NCBI RefSeq assembly: GCF_008932245.1
Contig: NZ_CP034909.1
Coordinates: forward strand, 1,364,001-1,428,000
DNA: 64,000 bases
DNA from: Sinorhizobium alkalisoli
Lineage (GTDB): Bacteria > Pseudomonadota > Alphaproteobacteria > Rhizobiales > Rhizobiaceae
Direction: 5' to 3'
The notes beneath the pieces are model-generated. The model saw only the letters and a list, made by a program, of their open reading frames with translations. It searched no databases and was not told the DNA's origin. A program made the position numbers and the translations under genes. Positions 10,097 to 19,809 of the stretch are shown piece after piece. Every line of letters starts with the position of its first letter. Position 1 is the first letter of the stretch.

Positions 10097-11197
10097 ATGC
10101 AGATCAAAGCTGCCATTGCCCGCGCAAAAGGCGCCGAACTCAGCCTCGAGACGATCGACATCGAGGAGCCTAGGGAAAACGAAATCCTCGTTAAAGTCGT
10201 CGCGACCGGTATTTGCCATACGGACATTGTCGTGCGCGACGGCATGCTTCCGACGCCGCTGCCCGTGGTGCTCGGCCATGAAGGTGCGGGCGTGGTCGAG
10301 AAGGTTGGCCGCGCTGTCTCGAAGGTGAAGCCCGGTGACAAAGTGGTCATGACCTTTAATTCCTGTGGGCGTTGCCCGAGCTGCCAGGACCACCACCTCA
10401 GCTACTGCCACGAGTTCTTCCCGCGCAACTTCTTTGCCACGCGAACGGACGGCACGAGCGCACTTTCCGCGGGCGGCGAGCCTATTCACAGCAATTTTTT
10501 CGGCCAGTCATCCTTTGCTACCCATGCAATCTGCCACGAAGTGAATGTCGTGAAGGTGCCGGAAACAGCGCCTCTCGAACTGCTCGGGCCACTCGCCTGC
10601 GGCGTCCAGACCGGCGCCGGCGCCGTGATGAACGCGCTCAAGGTCTCGGCCGGTAAGTCCTTCGCGGTGTTCGGTTCGGGCTCCGTCGGTCTTTCCGCCC
10701 TGATGGCCGCAAAGGTTGTGGGTTCCACGATTGTCATCGCCGTGGACAGGAACGAGGAGCGGCTGGAAATGGCGCGCGAGCTGGGCGCCACCCACACGAT
10801 CAATCCGGCCAAGGTCGACCCGACGGCTGAGATCATCGGGATCACCGGCTATGGGCTAAACTTCGCGCTTGACACAACGGGTATATCGAGCGTCATTCGA
10901 AGTGCGGTGATGGCGCTGGCGCCGATGGGCGCCTGCGGAATTCTTGGCGCCTCGGCCATGGGCAGTGAAATCAATCTCGACGAAGTGCATTTTATGAGCG
11001 GCGGCCGTAGGCTGATGGGCATCGTCGAGGGCGAATCCAACCCGGATACGTTCATTCCCATGCTGGCCGAGCTCCACGCGCAGGGCCGCTTCCCCTTCGA
11101 CAGACTCGTGAAGTTCTACTCCTTCGACGAGATCAACCGGGCAATCGCGGATTCCGAGAGCGGCCGGACCATCAAACCGATCGTGCGCATGCAGTAG
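10097..11197 (+). CDS. Zinc-dependent aryl-alcohol dehydrogenase (MDR family)
   Basis: A 366-residue medium-chain dehydrogenase resembling benzyl/aryl-alcohol dehydrogenases (XylB type). It should convert an aromatic alcohol to the aldehyde used by the preceding enzyme. It carries the catalytic-zinc ligands in ATGICHTD and GHEGAGVV. The structural-zinc cysteines are in CGRCPSCQDHHLSYC and the Rossmann loop is GSGSVGLSA. A GGAG ribosome site precedes the start at 10097; a longer in-frame extension to 9980 would overlap the upstream gene and is rejected. The pair probably forms one transcript from the sigma-54 promoter. Confidence 0.9.
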   Translation: MQIKAAIARAKGAELSLETIDIEEPRENEILVKVVATGICHTDIVVRDGMLPTPLPVVLGHEGAGVVEKVGRAVSKVKPGDKVVMTFNSCGRCPSCQDHHLSYCHEFFPRNFFATRTDGTSALSAGGEPIHSNFFGQSSFATHAICHEVNVVKVPETAPLELLGPLACGVQTGAGAVMNALKVSAGKSFAVFGSGSVGLSALMAAKVVGSTIVIAVDRNEERLEMARELGATHTINPAKVDPTAEIIGITGYGLNFALDTTGISSVIRSAVMALAPMGACGILGASAMGSEINLDEVHFMSGGRRLMGIVEGESNPDTFIPMLAELHAQGRFPFDRLVKFYSFDEINRAIADSESGRTIKPIVRMQ

Positions 11198-11400
11198 CCA
11201 CGGCGGAGGGCTGCGACCGGTGCATTCGCTGAGGGATTGTGTCGAAAGCCGCCATGCTGTCCGGGCCCGGGCCGTGAACAAGGGCAAACCGGCGACCTGC
11301 TGCATGTCTCCTTAGATCGATCTCGATTTGAGGACATGCAGCGTTTCAAAGTGCTAAAGCGGCCTTTGCGCGTCTGATAAGGCGCGCGACGCGATTTCGC

Positions 11401-12090
11401 TCAGGTCTCGTAGGTGCTGCGGCCATCACAGACGGTCATCATCGGGAGCAACGTCGCGAGCTGGATGAAAGGCACTGCTTCGATGTCGCCGCTCAGCACG
11501 ACCACATCGGCGAGATAGCCTGGCTTCAGCATGCCCTTTCGGTCTTCCATGAATTCGACCCAGGCGCTGCTCCGGGTGTAGGCGGCGAGCGTTTCCAAGA
11601 GAGAAGGGCGTTGGTCGGGCAGATCCGGCTTCAACATAGCACATTAGATGCAGTATATCGGGTCGAGCGGCGAGACAGGCCAGTCTCTCGCGAAGACGAC
11701 AAGTGTCCGCCAGTCAAGGCGTACGGTCAGCGGTCTTCGCCGATGCGGCTCAAATACGGCTCGAGGGGCAGGCCGGCGGAGCCGGGGGGATGGGTCGGTT
11801 GCATCGACGCCACGACGCCGAGTTCCTGGGACCGCCGAAAATCGGTCGGAAGTGCTGCCTGGATATGTTCCACCCGGTGGCGGCTGTCGCGCCGGCTGGT
11901 GGTTTGCGAGGCGGCCTGATAGCCATTCATGTCCACCGCACCGTCGCCAGTGGCGTGGACAGCGACTTGCAGATCCGCGATCCCATCGGCAAACATCGCC
12001 TCCCTGCGCTCCGCTATCACGACGGCGACGAGCGCCCCTTCGGGGCACTCGGCCAAGCGTCCCTCGGGGCTATGGAAGGAGGCTTGCGGG
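11401..12090 (-). pseudogene. Decayed amidohydrolase (YtcJ-like), C-terminal remnant with frameshift and stop
   Basis: Three reading-frame pieces on this strand spell the last third of a metal-dependent amidohydrolase of the YtcJ type. From 12,090 down to about 11,730 one frame reads DLQVAVHATGDGAV and then VASMQPTHPPGSAG. A second frame, entered after an indel, gives FARDWPVSPLDPIYC. Its stop codon (11641-11643) interrupts the sequence just before MEDRKGMLKPGYLADVVVL in the last piece (11401-11640). The N-terminal two thirds is missing and hspQ now lies upstream. The gene is therefore dead: truncated, frameshifted and stopped. Confidence 0.8.
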
Positions 12091-12099
12091 CAGGTGCCA

Positions 12100-12429
12100 T
12101 CAATGCCGGTAGTTCGCTCTCGGCCTGTAGTGGCTGTCGTCGGCCTTTTCAAACAGGGCATTTACCTGAGCGTGCCGGACCGGCTGACCGCTCTCGTCGG
12201 AGACGAGGTTCTGCTCCGAGACATAGGCGACATATTCGCTGTCGTCGTTCTCGGCGAACAGGTGATAAAAAGGCTGATCCTTGGTTGGCCGGATCTCCTG
12301 CGGAATTGCGTTCCACCAATCCTCGGTGTTTGCATATTCCGGATCGACGTCGAAGATGACGCCCCGAAACGGGAAGAACCGGTGCCGGACCACCTGCCCG
12401 ATCTCGAATTTCGCGTTTCTCTGTTTCAT
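12100..12429 (-). CDS. hspQ: Heat-shock protein HspQ / hemimethylated-DNA-binding (YccV-like)
   Basis: A 109-residue protein of the YccV/HspQ fold. The start MKQRNAKFEIGQVVRHR and the following FPFRGVIFDVDPEY, QPFYHLFAENDDSEYVAYVSEQNL and PVRHAQVNALF blocks are characteristic. In enterobacteria HspQ modulates Lon specificity and was first described as binding hemimethylated oriC. The chosen start is the methionine before KQRN. Upstream in-frame codons exist (the next ATG is four codons earlier) but fall in the leader. It follows the glnA terminator and is probably transcribed alone. Confidence 0.9.
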   Translation of the reverse strand: MKQRNAKFEIGQVVRHRFFPFRGVIFDVDPEYANTEDWWNAIPQEIRPTKDQPFYHLFAENDDSEYVAYVSEQNLVSDESGQPVRHAQVNALFEKADDSHYRPRANYRH

Positions 12430-12529
12430 GACGCAACACATCCTTTCAGACCATATCTGGGTTGTCGCATGTGGAACATCAATAGCGACGCGAAACCGGT
12501 TGAGAAGCGTTCGCATCGTCGCATTTGAG

Positions 12530-12561
12530 AAAAGGCGGGTCTCGCCGGAGACCCGCCTTTT
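12530..12561 (-). terminator. Rho-independent terminator of the glnB-glnA operon
   Basis: A perfect 14-bp stem AAAAGGCGGGTCTC / GAGACCCGCCTTTT (12530-12543 and 12548-12561) with a four-base loop, 45 bases beyond the glnA stop codon. On the glnA strand the stem ends in a T-run, as expected of an intrinsic terminator. Confidence 0.92.
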
Positions 12562-12606
12562 CCTGTCAGGTTCTGCCCCCGTTATTGCGCGCGGACTCGG
12601 TGCGCA

Positions 12607-14016
12607 TCAGACGGAGTAGTACATGTCGAACTCGACCGGATGCGGGGTCATTTCGAAGCGCATGACTTCCTGCATCTTGAGCTCGATGAACGAGTCGATC
12701 TGATCGTCGTCGAAGACGCCGCCGGCGGTCAGGAACTTGCGGTCCTTGTCGAGGCTTTCCAGAGCTTCGCGCAGGCTGCCGCAGACGGTCGGAATCTTCT
12801 TCAGTTCCTTCGGTGGCAGATCGTAAAGATCCTTGTCCATCGCCTTGCCCGGATGAATCTTGTTCTTGATGCCGTCGAGGCCGGCCATCAGCATGGCGGC
12901 GAAGGCGAGATACGGATTCGCGCTCGGGTCGGGGAAGCGGACTTCGACGCGCTTTGCCTTCGGGTTGCTGCCGAACGGTATGCGGCAGGAAGCCGAGCGG
13001 TTGCGGGCGGAATAGGCAAGCAGGACCGGTGCTTCATAGCCCGGGACGAGGCGCTTGTAGGAGTTCGTCGACGGGTTGGTGAAAGCATTGATCGCCTTGG
13101 CATGCTTGATGATGCCGCCGATGAAATAGAGGCAGGTTTCCGAAAGGCCGGCATACTCGTCACCGGCGAAAGTCGGCTTGCCGTCCTTCCAGATCGACAG
13201 GTGCACGTGCATGCCCGAACCATTGTCGCCGAAAACCGGCTTCGGCATGAAGGTCGCGGTCTTGCCGTAAGCATTGGCGACCTGATGCACGACATATTTG
13301 TAGATCTGCATCTTGTCGGCGTTGCGGACGAGTGCGTCGAACTTGACGCCGAGTTCATGCTGGGCGGCGGCAACTTCGTGGTGGTGCTTTTCCACCGTCA
13401 CGCCCATTTCAGCGAGAACGGTGAGCATTTCGGAGCGCATGTCCTGGCAGCTGTCGACCGGCGGAACAGGGAAGTAACCGCCCTTGATGCGCGGGCGATG
13501 GCCGAGATTGCCCGTTTCGTAGTCGGTGTCGTCATTGGAGGGCAGTTCGGTGCAGTCGAGCTTGAAGCCGGTATTGTAGGGATCGGCCTTGTACCGGACG
13601 TCGTCAAAGACGAAGAACTCGGCTTCCGGCCCGACGAAAACCGTGTCGCCGACGCCGGAGGCCTTGAGATAGGCTTCGGCCTTTTTCGCGGTGCCGCGCG
13701 GGTCGCGATTATAGGCTTCGCCGGAGACCGGATCGAGAATATCGCAGACGATGACCATGGTGGACTGCGCGAAGAACGGGTCCATATGCGCCGTCTCGGG
13801 GTCGGGCATCAGCACCATGTCGGACTCGTTGATGGCCTTCCAGCCGGCAATCGAGGAGCCGTCGAACATGACGCCATCGGCGAACATGTCCTCGTCCACG
13901 ACAGCAACGTCCATCGTCACATGCTGAAGTTTGCCCTTCGGGTCGGTAAAGCGCAGGTCGACGAATTTGACGTCGTTTTCCTGGATCTGTTTCAGAACTT
14001 CACTCGCAGTCGTCAT
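12607..14016 (-). CDS. glnA: Glutamine synthetase type I
   Basis: A 469-residue GSI that condenses glutamate and ammonia with ATP, the entry point of ammonium assimilation. The start [12 protein letters not shown] is preferred over one ten codons upstream because it matches the family N terminus. Seen are the DGSSIAGW signature near residue 50, the ATP-site [14 protein letters not shown] region, [13 protein letters not shown] and the adenylylation loop [13 protein letters not shown] near residue 398. The tyrosine in that loop is the GlnE target. It lies 117 bases behind glnB, on the same strand, under the sigma-54 promoter upstream of glnB. Activity is therefore likely governed by PII, GlnD and GlnE. 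Confidence 0.98.
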   Translation of the reverse strand: MTTASEVLKQIQENDVKFVDLRFTDPKGKLQHVTMDVAVVDEDMFADGVMFDGSSIAGWKAINESDMVLMPDPETAHMDPFFAQSTMVIVCDILDPVSGEAYNRDPRGTAKKAEAYLKASGVGDTVFVGPEAEFFVFDDVRYKADPYNTGFKLDCTELPSNDDTDYETGNLGHRPRIKGGYFPVPPVDSCQDMRSEMLTVLAEMGVTVEKHHHEVAAAQHELGVKFDALVRNADKMQIYKYVVHQVANAYGKTATFMPKPVFGDNGSGMHVHLSIWKDGKPTFAGDEYAGLSETCLYFIGGIIKHAKAINAFTNPSTNSYKRLVPGYEAPVLLAYSARNRSASCRIPFGSNPKAKRVEVRFPDPSANPYLAFAAMLMAGLDGIKNKIHPGKAMDKDLYDLPPKELKKIPTVCGSLREALESLDKDRKFLTAGGVFDDDQIDSFIELKMQEVMRFEMTPHPVEFDMYYSV

Positions 14017-14133
14017 TTTTTGTAATTCCCTGTGTGAGATAACCAAGGTTTGGCAATTCGGGGCCGGACGGCCCCAAGGATCGAACGAGGGTATGGGGCC
14101 GCGAATGTCGACAGACCCTTGTAGAATAGGTGA

Positions 14134-14649
<516 letters not shown>

Positions 14650-14818
14650 TTATTAGACTTGATCGTCTGATGCGCTCTCATGGCTCGGTGCCACCGCCAA
14701 TTTCGACGCAGTGCATGTTGTTTGAGCAATAATTGTGTGCAAATGCACAATGAATAGGCACAATGGCAGTTGATCCGTTGCTCTTGTCTTGTGCTTCCAC
14801 TCGCGCTTAGATCGAGCC

Positions 14819-16330
14819 ATGGGCGAGGCACTTCGGGATCTATTGGTAACGCCGGCCGAGATGGCGGCAATCGACGAGGACGCGGTCCACTCGGGCATCG
14901 AGAGCTTCTCGCTGATGTGCTCGGCGGGAATGGCCGTGTCGGCGGCGGCCCTGCGTCTCTTTCCCTCCGCCTCCCGTTTTGTGGTTCTTTGCGGGCCCGG
15001 CAACAATGGCGGCGACGGTTATGTGGCGGCAGCGGCACTCGCCGAGAGTGGCGCCAGCCTCGCCGTTTTCGCGCTTGGCGACGTCGGCAAACTGAAGGGC
15101 GATGCGGCGCGGGCACGCGCAGCCTATGCCGGCGAGATTCAGGCGATCGGGACCTATGAGCCACAGGCCGGAGACGTGGTGATCGATGCCTTGTTCGGCG
15201 CGGGACTTGCCCGCGATCTGCCGGATGAAGTTCAGGAGGCGATCAGGCGGGTCGAGGACAGCCGCCGACCGGTGATCGCCGTCGATCTCCCCTCTGGGAT
15301 CGACGGACGGAGCGGCGAGATACGCGGTGCGAGTTTCACTGCCGCGCATACTGTGACCTTCATGGCCGCGAAACCCGGCCATCTGCTCCTGCCGGGGCGC
15401 ACGCGCTGCGGCACGCTCGAGGTCTTCGATATCGGCATCCCCGACCGGGTGGTGCGCGCGCGTACCGGCGACCTCCGCATCAATACGCCGGCGGTCTGGC
15501 AGCAGCATGCGTCCGGTCTGGACCCGGCAACCCATAAATATAAGCGCGGCCATCTCGCCGTCTTTTCAGGGCCGCAGATCTCCACCGGCGCCGCGCGCCT
15601 GTCGGCGATGGCCGGCCTCAACGCCGGTGCAGGGCTGGTGACGCTCGTTTCGCCGCCGGACGCGATCGCGGCCAACGCCGCGCACCTAACCGCCGTCATG
15701 CTCAAGGAAATGGGCAAGACCGGCGACCTTGCGGCATGGCTGAAGGACAGGCGCTTGGGCGCATTCGTGTTGGGCCCCGGCTTCGGCGTCGGCAAGAAGG
15801 CGAGGGCGTTTGCACTGATGCTCTGCGGACGGGCGCTGGTCCTCGATGCCGACGCTGTGACGTCCTTCAAGGAGAGGAGGACGGACCTTTTTAACACTAT
15901 CGCGATGGAGGGCGGGCAGGTGGTGATGACGCCGCACGAGGGCGAGTTTGCGCGTCTTTTTCCGGAGATCGCCGCCGACACCGCACTCTCCAAGATCGAG
16001 AAGGCGCAGGCCGCGGCGAAGCTCAGTCATGCGGTGATCCTGTACAAGGGACCGGACACCGTCGTCGCGGCGCCATCCGGACGCACCGTCGTCAACGCGA
16101 ATGCGCCACCCTGGCTTGCGACGGCCGGATCCGGCGACGTGCTTACCGGCATCATCGGTGCGCACCTCGCACAAGGCATGCCGGCATTCGAAGCGGCCGC
16201 GGCCGCCGTCTGGCGCCATGGCGAGGCGGGCATGCGGGCCGGGCAGGGTGCCACGGCCGAGACGCTTGTCGCGAACATTCCGCCGTTCGACTACAGCGCC
16301 ACGCGTCCAATGGGACGCGTGGCGCTGTAA
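14819..16330 (+). CDS. nnrD: Bifunctional NAD(P)H-hydrate epimerase / ADP-dependent NAD(P)H-hydrate dehydratase
   Basis: A 503-residue repair enzyme that restores hydrated NADH and NADPH. The N-terminal YjeF_N epimerase domain includes GPGNNGGDGYVAA (near residue 60-72) and AVDLPSGIDGRSG. The C-terminal ribokinase-like dehydratase domain has the TPHEGEFARLF region and the catalytic NANAPPWLATAGSGDVLTG stretch. A start at 14,789 is possible, but the codon at 14,819 matches the family N terminus better; neither has a strong ribosome site. The last codons lie inside a 17-bp hairpin that also contains the stop. It is divergent from glnB. Confidence 0.93.
   Translation: MGEALRDLLVTPAEMAAIDEDAVHSGIESFSLMCSAGMAVSAAALRLFPSASRFVVLCGPGNNGGDGYVAAAALAESGASLAVFALGDVGKLKGDAARARAAYAGEIQAIGTYEPQAGDVVIDALFGAGLARDLPDEVQEAIRRVEDSRRPVIAVDLPSGIDGRSGEIRGASFTAAHTVTFMAAKPGHLLLPGRTRCGTLEVFDIGIPDRVVRARTGDLRINTPAVWQQHASGLDPATHKYKRGHLAVFSGPQISTGAARLSAMAGLNAGAGLVTLVSPPDAIAANAAHLTAVMLKEMGKTGDLAAWLKDRRLGAFVLGPGFGVGKKARAFALMLCGRALVLDADAVTSFKERRTDLFNTIAMEGGQVVMTPHEGEFARLFPEIAADTALSKIEKAQAAAKLSHAVILYKGPDTVVAAPSGRTVVNANAPPWLATAGSGDVLTGIIGAHLAQGMPAFEAAAAAVWRHGEAGMRAGQGATAETLVANIPPFDYSATRPMGRVAL
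16292..16329. terminator. Hairpin terminator overlapping the 3' end of nnrD
   Basis: A perfect 17-bp stem: the arm at 16292-16308 (TACAGCGCCACGCGTCC) pairs with 16313-16329 around the loop AATG. It encodes the last residues of NnrD and includes two bases of its TAA stop. It separates nnrD from the convergent gpt. There is no T-run, so Rho or read-through may matter. Confidence 0.65.
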
Positions 16331-16359
16331 GCGGGCGACGCAGCGTTAACCCTGCGAGT

Positions 16360-16857
16360 TCAGCCGCGCGTGCCCTTGGCGATCGGCTCCTGATAGGTAA
16401 AGCCCATGTCCCAGGGGAAATAGATCCATGTGTCCTGGCTCACCTCGGTGACGAAGGTATCGACCAAGGGGCGTCCCTTTGGCTTGGCGTAGACGGCGGC
16501 GAAATGCGCCTTTGGCAGCATGGCCCGGACTTCCGCCGCCGTCTTTCCGGTATCGGTCAGGTCGTCGACGATAAGCACGCCTTCGCCGCCATCGCGTGCG
16601 ATTTCCGCCGTAATGCCTTTGAGCACCTTCATCTGCCCCTGGCTGTCGTAATCGTGATAGGAGGCGATGCAGACGGTTTCGATCATGCGGATGTTGAGCT
16701 CGCGGGAGATAATCGCCGCCGGAACGAGGCCGCCGCGGGTGATGCAGACCATAGCGCGCCAGTCCTGCCCGTTATCGGCAAGCCGCCAGGCGAGCGCGCG
16801 CGCGTCGCGGTGGAACTGGTCCCAGGATACGGGAAAGGCCTTTTCGGGTAGGGACAT
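16360..16857 (-). CDS. gpt: Xanthine(-guanine) phosphoribosyltransferase
   Basis: A 165-residue purine-salvage enzyme that makes XMP or GMP from the base and PRPP. It is the usual length for Gpt. The PRPP-binding motif [14 protein letters not shown] lies near residues 93-106, with the early [16 protein letters not shown] loop and the C-terminal IYFPWDMGF. The start at 16,857 directly opens [24 protein letters not shown]. It is convergent with nnrD across a hairpin. Gpt is usually monocistronic, and the 290 bases upstream show no other gene. Confidence 0.95.
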   Translation of the reverse strand: MSLPEKAFPVSWDQFHRDARALAWRLADNGQDWRAMVCITRGGLVPAAIISRELNIRMIETVCIASYHDYDSQGQMKVLKGITAEIARDGGEGVLIVDDLTDTGKTAAEVRAMLPKAHFAAVYAKPKGRPLVDTFVTEVSQDTWIYFPWDMGFTYQEPIAKGTRG

Positions 16858-17151
16858 GTGGCGGACTCCGAAATCGTGGAAGCAGGAACTCGTGAAACGC
16901 GATAGCCCAGGGTCGGGAGCATCGGCGCTACAGTGATTTGAGCATCCAATACTGGCAATGCAGGCAGCAGTGCAAGACCCCGCATAAGGCCCGAATGCAG
17001 GTGATCCATGGCCATAGCATCGGCCGGACGTACCGGTCCCGGAAGGCTCGATCCGCAGATCAAGGAGCTCCAGCGATTTTTGCGCGTTCGCAAGATGCGC
17101 GGCGCTTGAGCGGATTCCGGATAAGGTTGGGAAAACCCGTATGATATCTGC

Positions 17152-17904
17152 TCAGGGCGCGCGGGTCCGCGAGATGGCATCGATCATGGCTGCCACGTCG
17201 GCTTCCGCGGCATCGAGAAACGAAGGGTCGCGTGCTCGAATGACGATCTCGGTAGAAAAGCTCCTGCCGTCGAATTTCGGATAGGAACCGATGCTCGTCT
17301 GCGGGTGCTTCTTTTGAACCTCGGTCAGGGGAACGCCGATATCTCCTTCGCCGAAGGGCGAGCGGACCGTGCGCGACAGGATGGGAGTGCCGGCATGCAG
17401 GGTGGGCAGTAGGGTATCGAGCATCGCCTGGAACACCTGCGGAACACCGGCCATGACATAGACATTGCCGATCCGGAATCCCGGCGCCGTGGAGACGGGA
17501 TTGACGATGTGCTCGGCCCCGACGGGCATGCGCGCCATCCGCTTGCGGGAGTCGGTGAACTCCATGCCGCGCCGCTTGTACATTGCGCCGAGCAACTCCA
17601 TCGCCCTGGGCTCGTGGATGCATTCGACGCCGAACGCCTTTGCGATGGCATCGGCCGTTATGTCGTCGTGGGTCGGACCTATGCCGCCCGAGGTGAAGAC
17701 ATGGTCGTAACGGCCGCGTAGCGCATTGACGGACTCGACGATCGCGGCCTCGTCGTCGGCGACGATCCGGACTTCGCGGAGATCGATGCCGACCAGGGTC
17801 AGCATATCGGCGAGATGGCCGATATTCTTGTCCTTGGTCCGGCCGGAGAGAAGTTCGTCGCCGATGGCGAGCATGGCGGCGGTGACGATCGTGGCACTGA
17901 TCAT
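17152..17904 (-). CDS. MoaB/Mog (molybdopterin-binding) domain protein, CinA N-terminal-like
   Basis: A 250-residue protein consisting of a competence/damage-inducible CinA-type molybdopterin-binding domain only, without the C-terminal pyridine-nucleotide deamidase domain. Diagnostic stretches are AMLAIGDELLSGRTKDKN, FTSGGIGPTHDDITADAIAKAFG, YVMAGVPQVFQAML and TSIGSYPKF. The codon at 17,904 is preceded by CCGGAG. The frame continues to 18,153, but that extension does not resemble the family. Proteins of this class may act in nucleotide repair or FAD-linked hydrolysis, so a molybdenum cofactor role should not be assumed. Confidence 0.85.
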   Translation of the reverse strand: MISATIVTAAMLAIGDELLSGRTKDKNIGHLADMLTLVGIDLREVRIVADDEAAIVESVNALRGRYDHVFTSGGIGPTHDDITADAIAKAFGVECIHEPRAMELLGAMYKRRGMEFTDSRKRMARMPVGAEHIVNPVSTAPGFRIGNVYVMAGVPQVFQAMLDTLLPTLHAGTPILSRTVRSPFGEGDIGVPLTEVQKKHPQTSIGSYPKFDGRSFSTEIVIRARDPSFLDAAEADVAAMIDAISRTRAP

Positions 17905-18274
17905 GGATACTCCGGCATGGTGGGATCGCTCGACGCGGCCTTTCCAGCGTAGCGAATACTGAAGGGTCCGGCGACTGTCCCGTTCTGACAACAGCGTTGC
18001 ATTCTCATAGTTCCTGCCGGCCCTGACAATCAAGCGCTTTGCCGCAAGGCGAAGATCGACGGACACCGGGACCGTGTATTGTCGATTTGGATTGAACACC
18101 TGCTTGCGCGAGACCTGCCTCACGTCCTCGAACTTATGGATAAGCGTCTGCATCGAACGGCTGAGGGCGCGTTCAAAAATGGCACGACAATAGCTAATTT
18201 ATGCTAAGATCGCGCCTGGCAATACCACAGCCGAGGAGGAGCATGCGGGGCGTGTGCACATGCTAGCGCATCGG

Positions 18275-18300
18275 CCCGAAAATCGGACCTGATTTTCGGG
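18275..18300. repeat. Intergenic palindrome, 10-bp arms
   Basis: CCCGAAAATC, six bases, GATTTTCGGG. It lies in the 440-base gap upstream of the small gene at 18,348 and is not followed by T residues. Similar palindromes are dispersed in rhizobial genomes. The remainder of 17,905-18,347 shows nothing else that can be supported. Confidence 0.5.
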
Positions 18301-18347
18301 AGTTGCAGCGCCCTTTGTGCGGGCCGGGATTACCACGGGAGTGAAGA

Positions 18348-18590
18348 ATGGCTCGGATCGTTTATTCCATCGTTCCACACGACGGAGGCTGGGCGTACAA
18401 GGCGGGTGATGCGTATTCGGAACCCTTTCCCAGTCGCGAGATGGCGGTAACAGCTGCCAGGATCGCGGCTGCCGAGCAGCAGGTCGGCGGGGAGGACGAG
18501 GAAATTAGCTTCCAGGACGAGGCGGGGAACTGGCACTTCGAGCATGCGGATGGGGGGGATCGCCCTGAGGCGACCGTCGAGGACGGCTGA
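18348..18590 (+). CDS. Small DUF2188-like protein
   Basis: An 80-residue acidic protein. VYSIVPHDGGWAYKAGDAYSEPFPSREMAVTAARIAAAEQQ resembles the DUF2188 fold (a short beta-beta-alpha repeat seen in many alphaproteobacterial orphan proteins). The rest is acidic and ends EATVEDG. A GGGAGTGAAG ribosome site precedes the ATG. Function is unknown. It stands in a block of small orphan genes (18.3-20.1 kb). Confidence 0.75.
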   Translation: MARIVYSIVPHDGGWAYKAGDAYSEPFPSREMAVTAARIAAAEQQVGGEDEEISFQDEAGNWHFEHADGGDRPEATVEDG

Positions 18591-18676
18591 AGGTTGATGC
18601 ACTGAAAGGGCTTGCGGACAGGCTCGCCCGGACATCTGCCGCCGATCTGCCTGGCGGCGACGCGACGGAGGTTTCC

Positions 18677-18901
18677 ATGCATTACAATGTTCAGATCTTC
18701 ACCTGGACCCCTCGGCAGGGTGTGCATCAGGTGGGATCACTCATCGGGATCGATGCGCCGAATGCCAAGGCAGCAGCAGTTTCGCTGCTCGGGTTACGGC
18801 TGGAAGACAAGGGCGATTCATCGAAACTCGCGGTCCGAGTGTGGCGGGGCGAGGACGCCGAAAAAGCCGATTGCGACTGCTTCTTCTATCACGGAGAATG
18901 A
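18677..18901 (+). CDS. Small hypothetical protein
   Basis: 74 residues starting MHYNVQIFTWTPRQGVHQVG, behind a strong GACGGAGG ribosome site. It has no signal peptide or membrane segment, and the C terminus contains CDCFFYHGE. It is 86 bases after the DUF2188-like gene on the same strand and may be co-transcribed. I do not recognise the family. Codon use and the ribosome site support a real gene. Confidence 0.65.
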   Translation: MHYNVQIFTWTPRQGVHQVGSLIGIDAPNAKAAAVSLLGLRLEDKGDSSKLAVRVWRGEDAEKADCDCFFYHGE

Positions 18902-18985
18902 TCATAAATGGGGCCGAAATGCATCGCTGAAGCGCTCGCCGGGCCCTTGGATACATGGGCAGGCTGGATCGCAACCCGCGGGCGT

Positions 18986-19162
18986 TCAGCGCGGCTTGCG
19001 GATGATCATCCGGAACCAGCCTGTGCGCGGGGCGAAGCTGTCTCTTGCGCGCAACTCCGCCTGACGCGCCTCGATGGCATTGGCGAAAGCGTCCTTTCTT
19101 GCATCGATGGCGCGACGCATGTCGGCAAAATCGTCGCGATCCACTTGGACTTTGTCGGTCAC
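18986..19162 (-). CDS. Very small hypothetical protein, GTG start
   Basis: 58 residues beginning (GTG) TDKVQVDRDDFADMRRAID and ending WFRMIIRKPR. It is rich in charged helix-forming residues (ARKDAFANAIEARQAELRARD). The GTG is preceded by AAAGGAGT at good spacing and overlaps the stop of the upstream gene by four bases (GTGA), which suggests translational coupling. Function unknown. Confidence 0.6.
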   Translation of the reverse strand: MTDKVQVDRDDFADMRRAIDARKDAFANAIEARQAELRARDSFAPRTGWFRMIIRKPR

Positions 19163-19389
19163 GCAGGACTCCTTTGCTCGCGAGCGCGGCTGACAAATGA
19201 GCGGCCGGCGAGGAGAAGAAGCTCCTCGTCGCGCGTGCCCGCCTGATAGCTGTCGATCAGCATTCTTCCGTAATGTTGCGCCGGTGCGCTGGCGCGCGAC
19301 CACCGGTTCTCGCGGCATAGCCGATCGAATACCCGCTGAATTGCAGCCAGGTCGTCTGGAAATAGGGGAACGTTGCTGGACGCATGCAT
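19159..19389 (-). CDS. Small hypothetical protein
   Basis: About 76 residues from MHASSNVPLFPDDLAAIQRVFDRLC to ARGSF-like end REQRSPA. The sequence looks like a helical orphan protein (YGRMLIDSYQAGTRDEELLLLAGR). An alternative start lies 20 codons upstream at 19,449; neither has a strong ribosome site. Its stop overlaps the GTG of the next small gene, so the two probably form a mini-operon. No function can be assigned. Confidence 0.55.
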   Translation of the reverse strand: MHASSNVPLFPDDLAAIQRVFDRLCRENRWSRASAPAQHYGRMLIDSYQAGTRDEELLLLAGRSFVSRAREQRSPA

Positions 19390-19809
19390 TGGATGCACGG
19401 ACTTACCCTCAGCCACCGGTGCAGGACGATTTCGATGCACCGTCACCATGCCAGAAACACGCACTGATTGAGACCCTGCCGAATCAGGGGTTTGCGCGGA
19501 TTTATTGCGCAGGATCAAGATGCAGCGGGGAGCACTTCCCGTCGGCGAGGTACTAGGCGCCCAACTGCCCGCCATCATGGTGCTGCGCAGCGATGACATC
19601 CGCTCTGTAAAGAAGCTAGGCAATAGACGCCCCGATAAACCCGGGTATACGGCGTTTCGTCGCAGGCTACGGCCGCCTTTGTTGTCGTTTTCGGAGTGCC
19701 TTTCTGGCGATCGGTGGCGCTGAACGTCCTTTTCTTCTTCACTCTTCTTGTTGGAACCTATTCACCGCAAGTGGGTTAAATCAGCGGCGTCAATTGAAGG
19801 AGAACGTCA

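Noticed and set aside
14736..14749. TGTGCA-AA-TGCACA palindrome as an NtrC operator for glnB-glnA
   Set aside because: Distance to the -24 box (about 190 bases) would suit, but the half-site order (GTGC...GCAC) is opposite to the usual NtrC consensus (GCAC...GTGC).
17905..18153. 83-residue N-terminal extension of the CinA-like protein
   Set aside because: The frame is open, but the sequence does not belong to the family and a good ribosome site precedes the ATG at 17,904.
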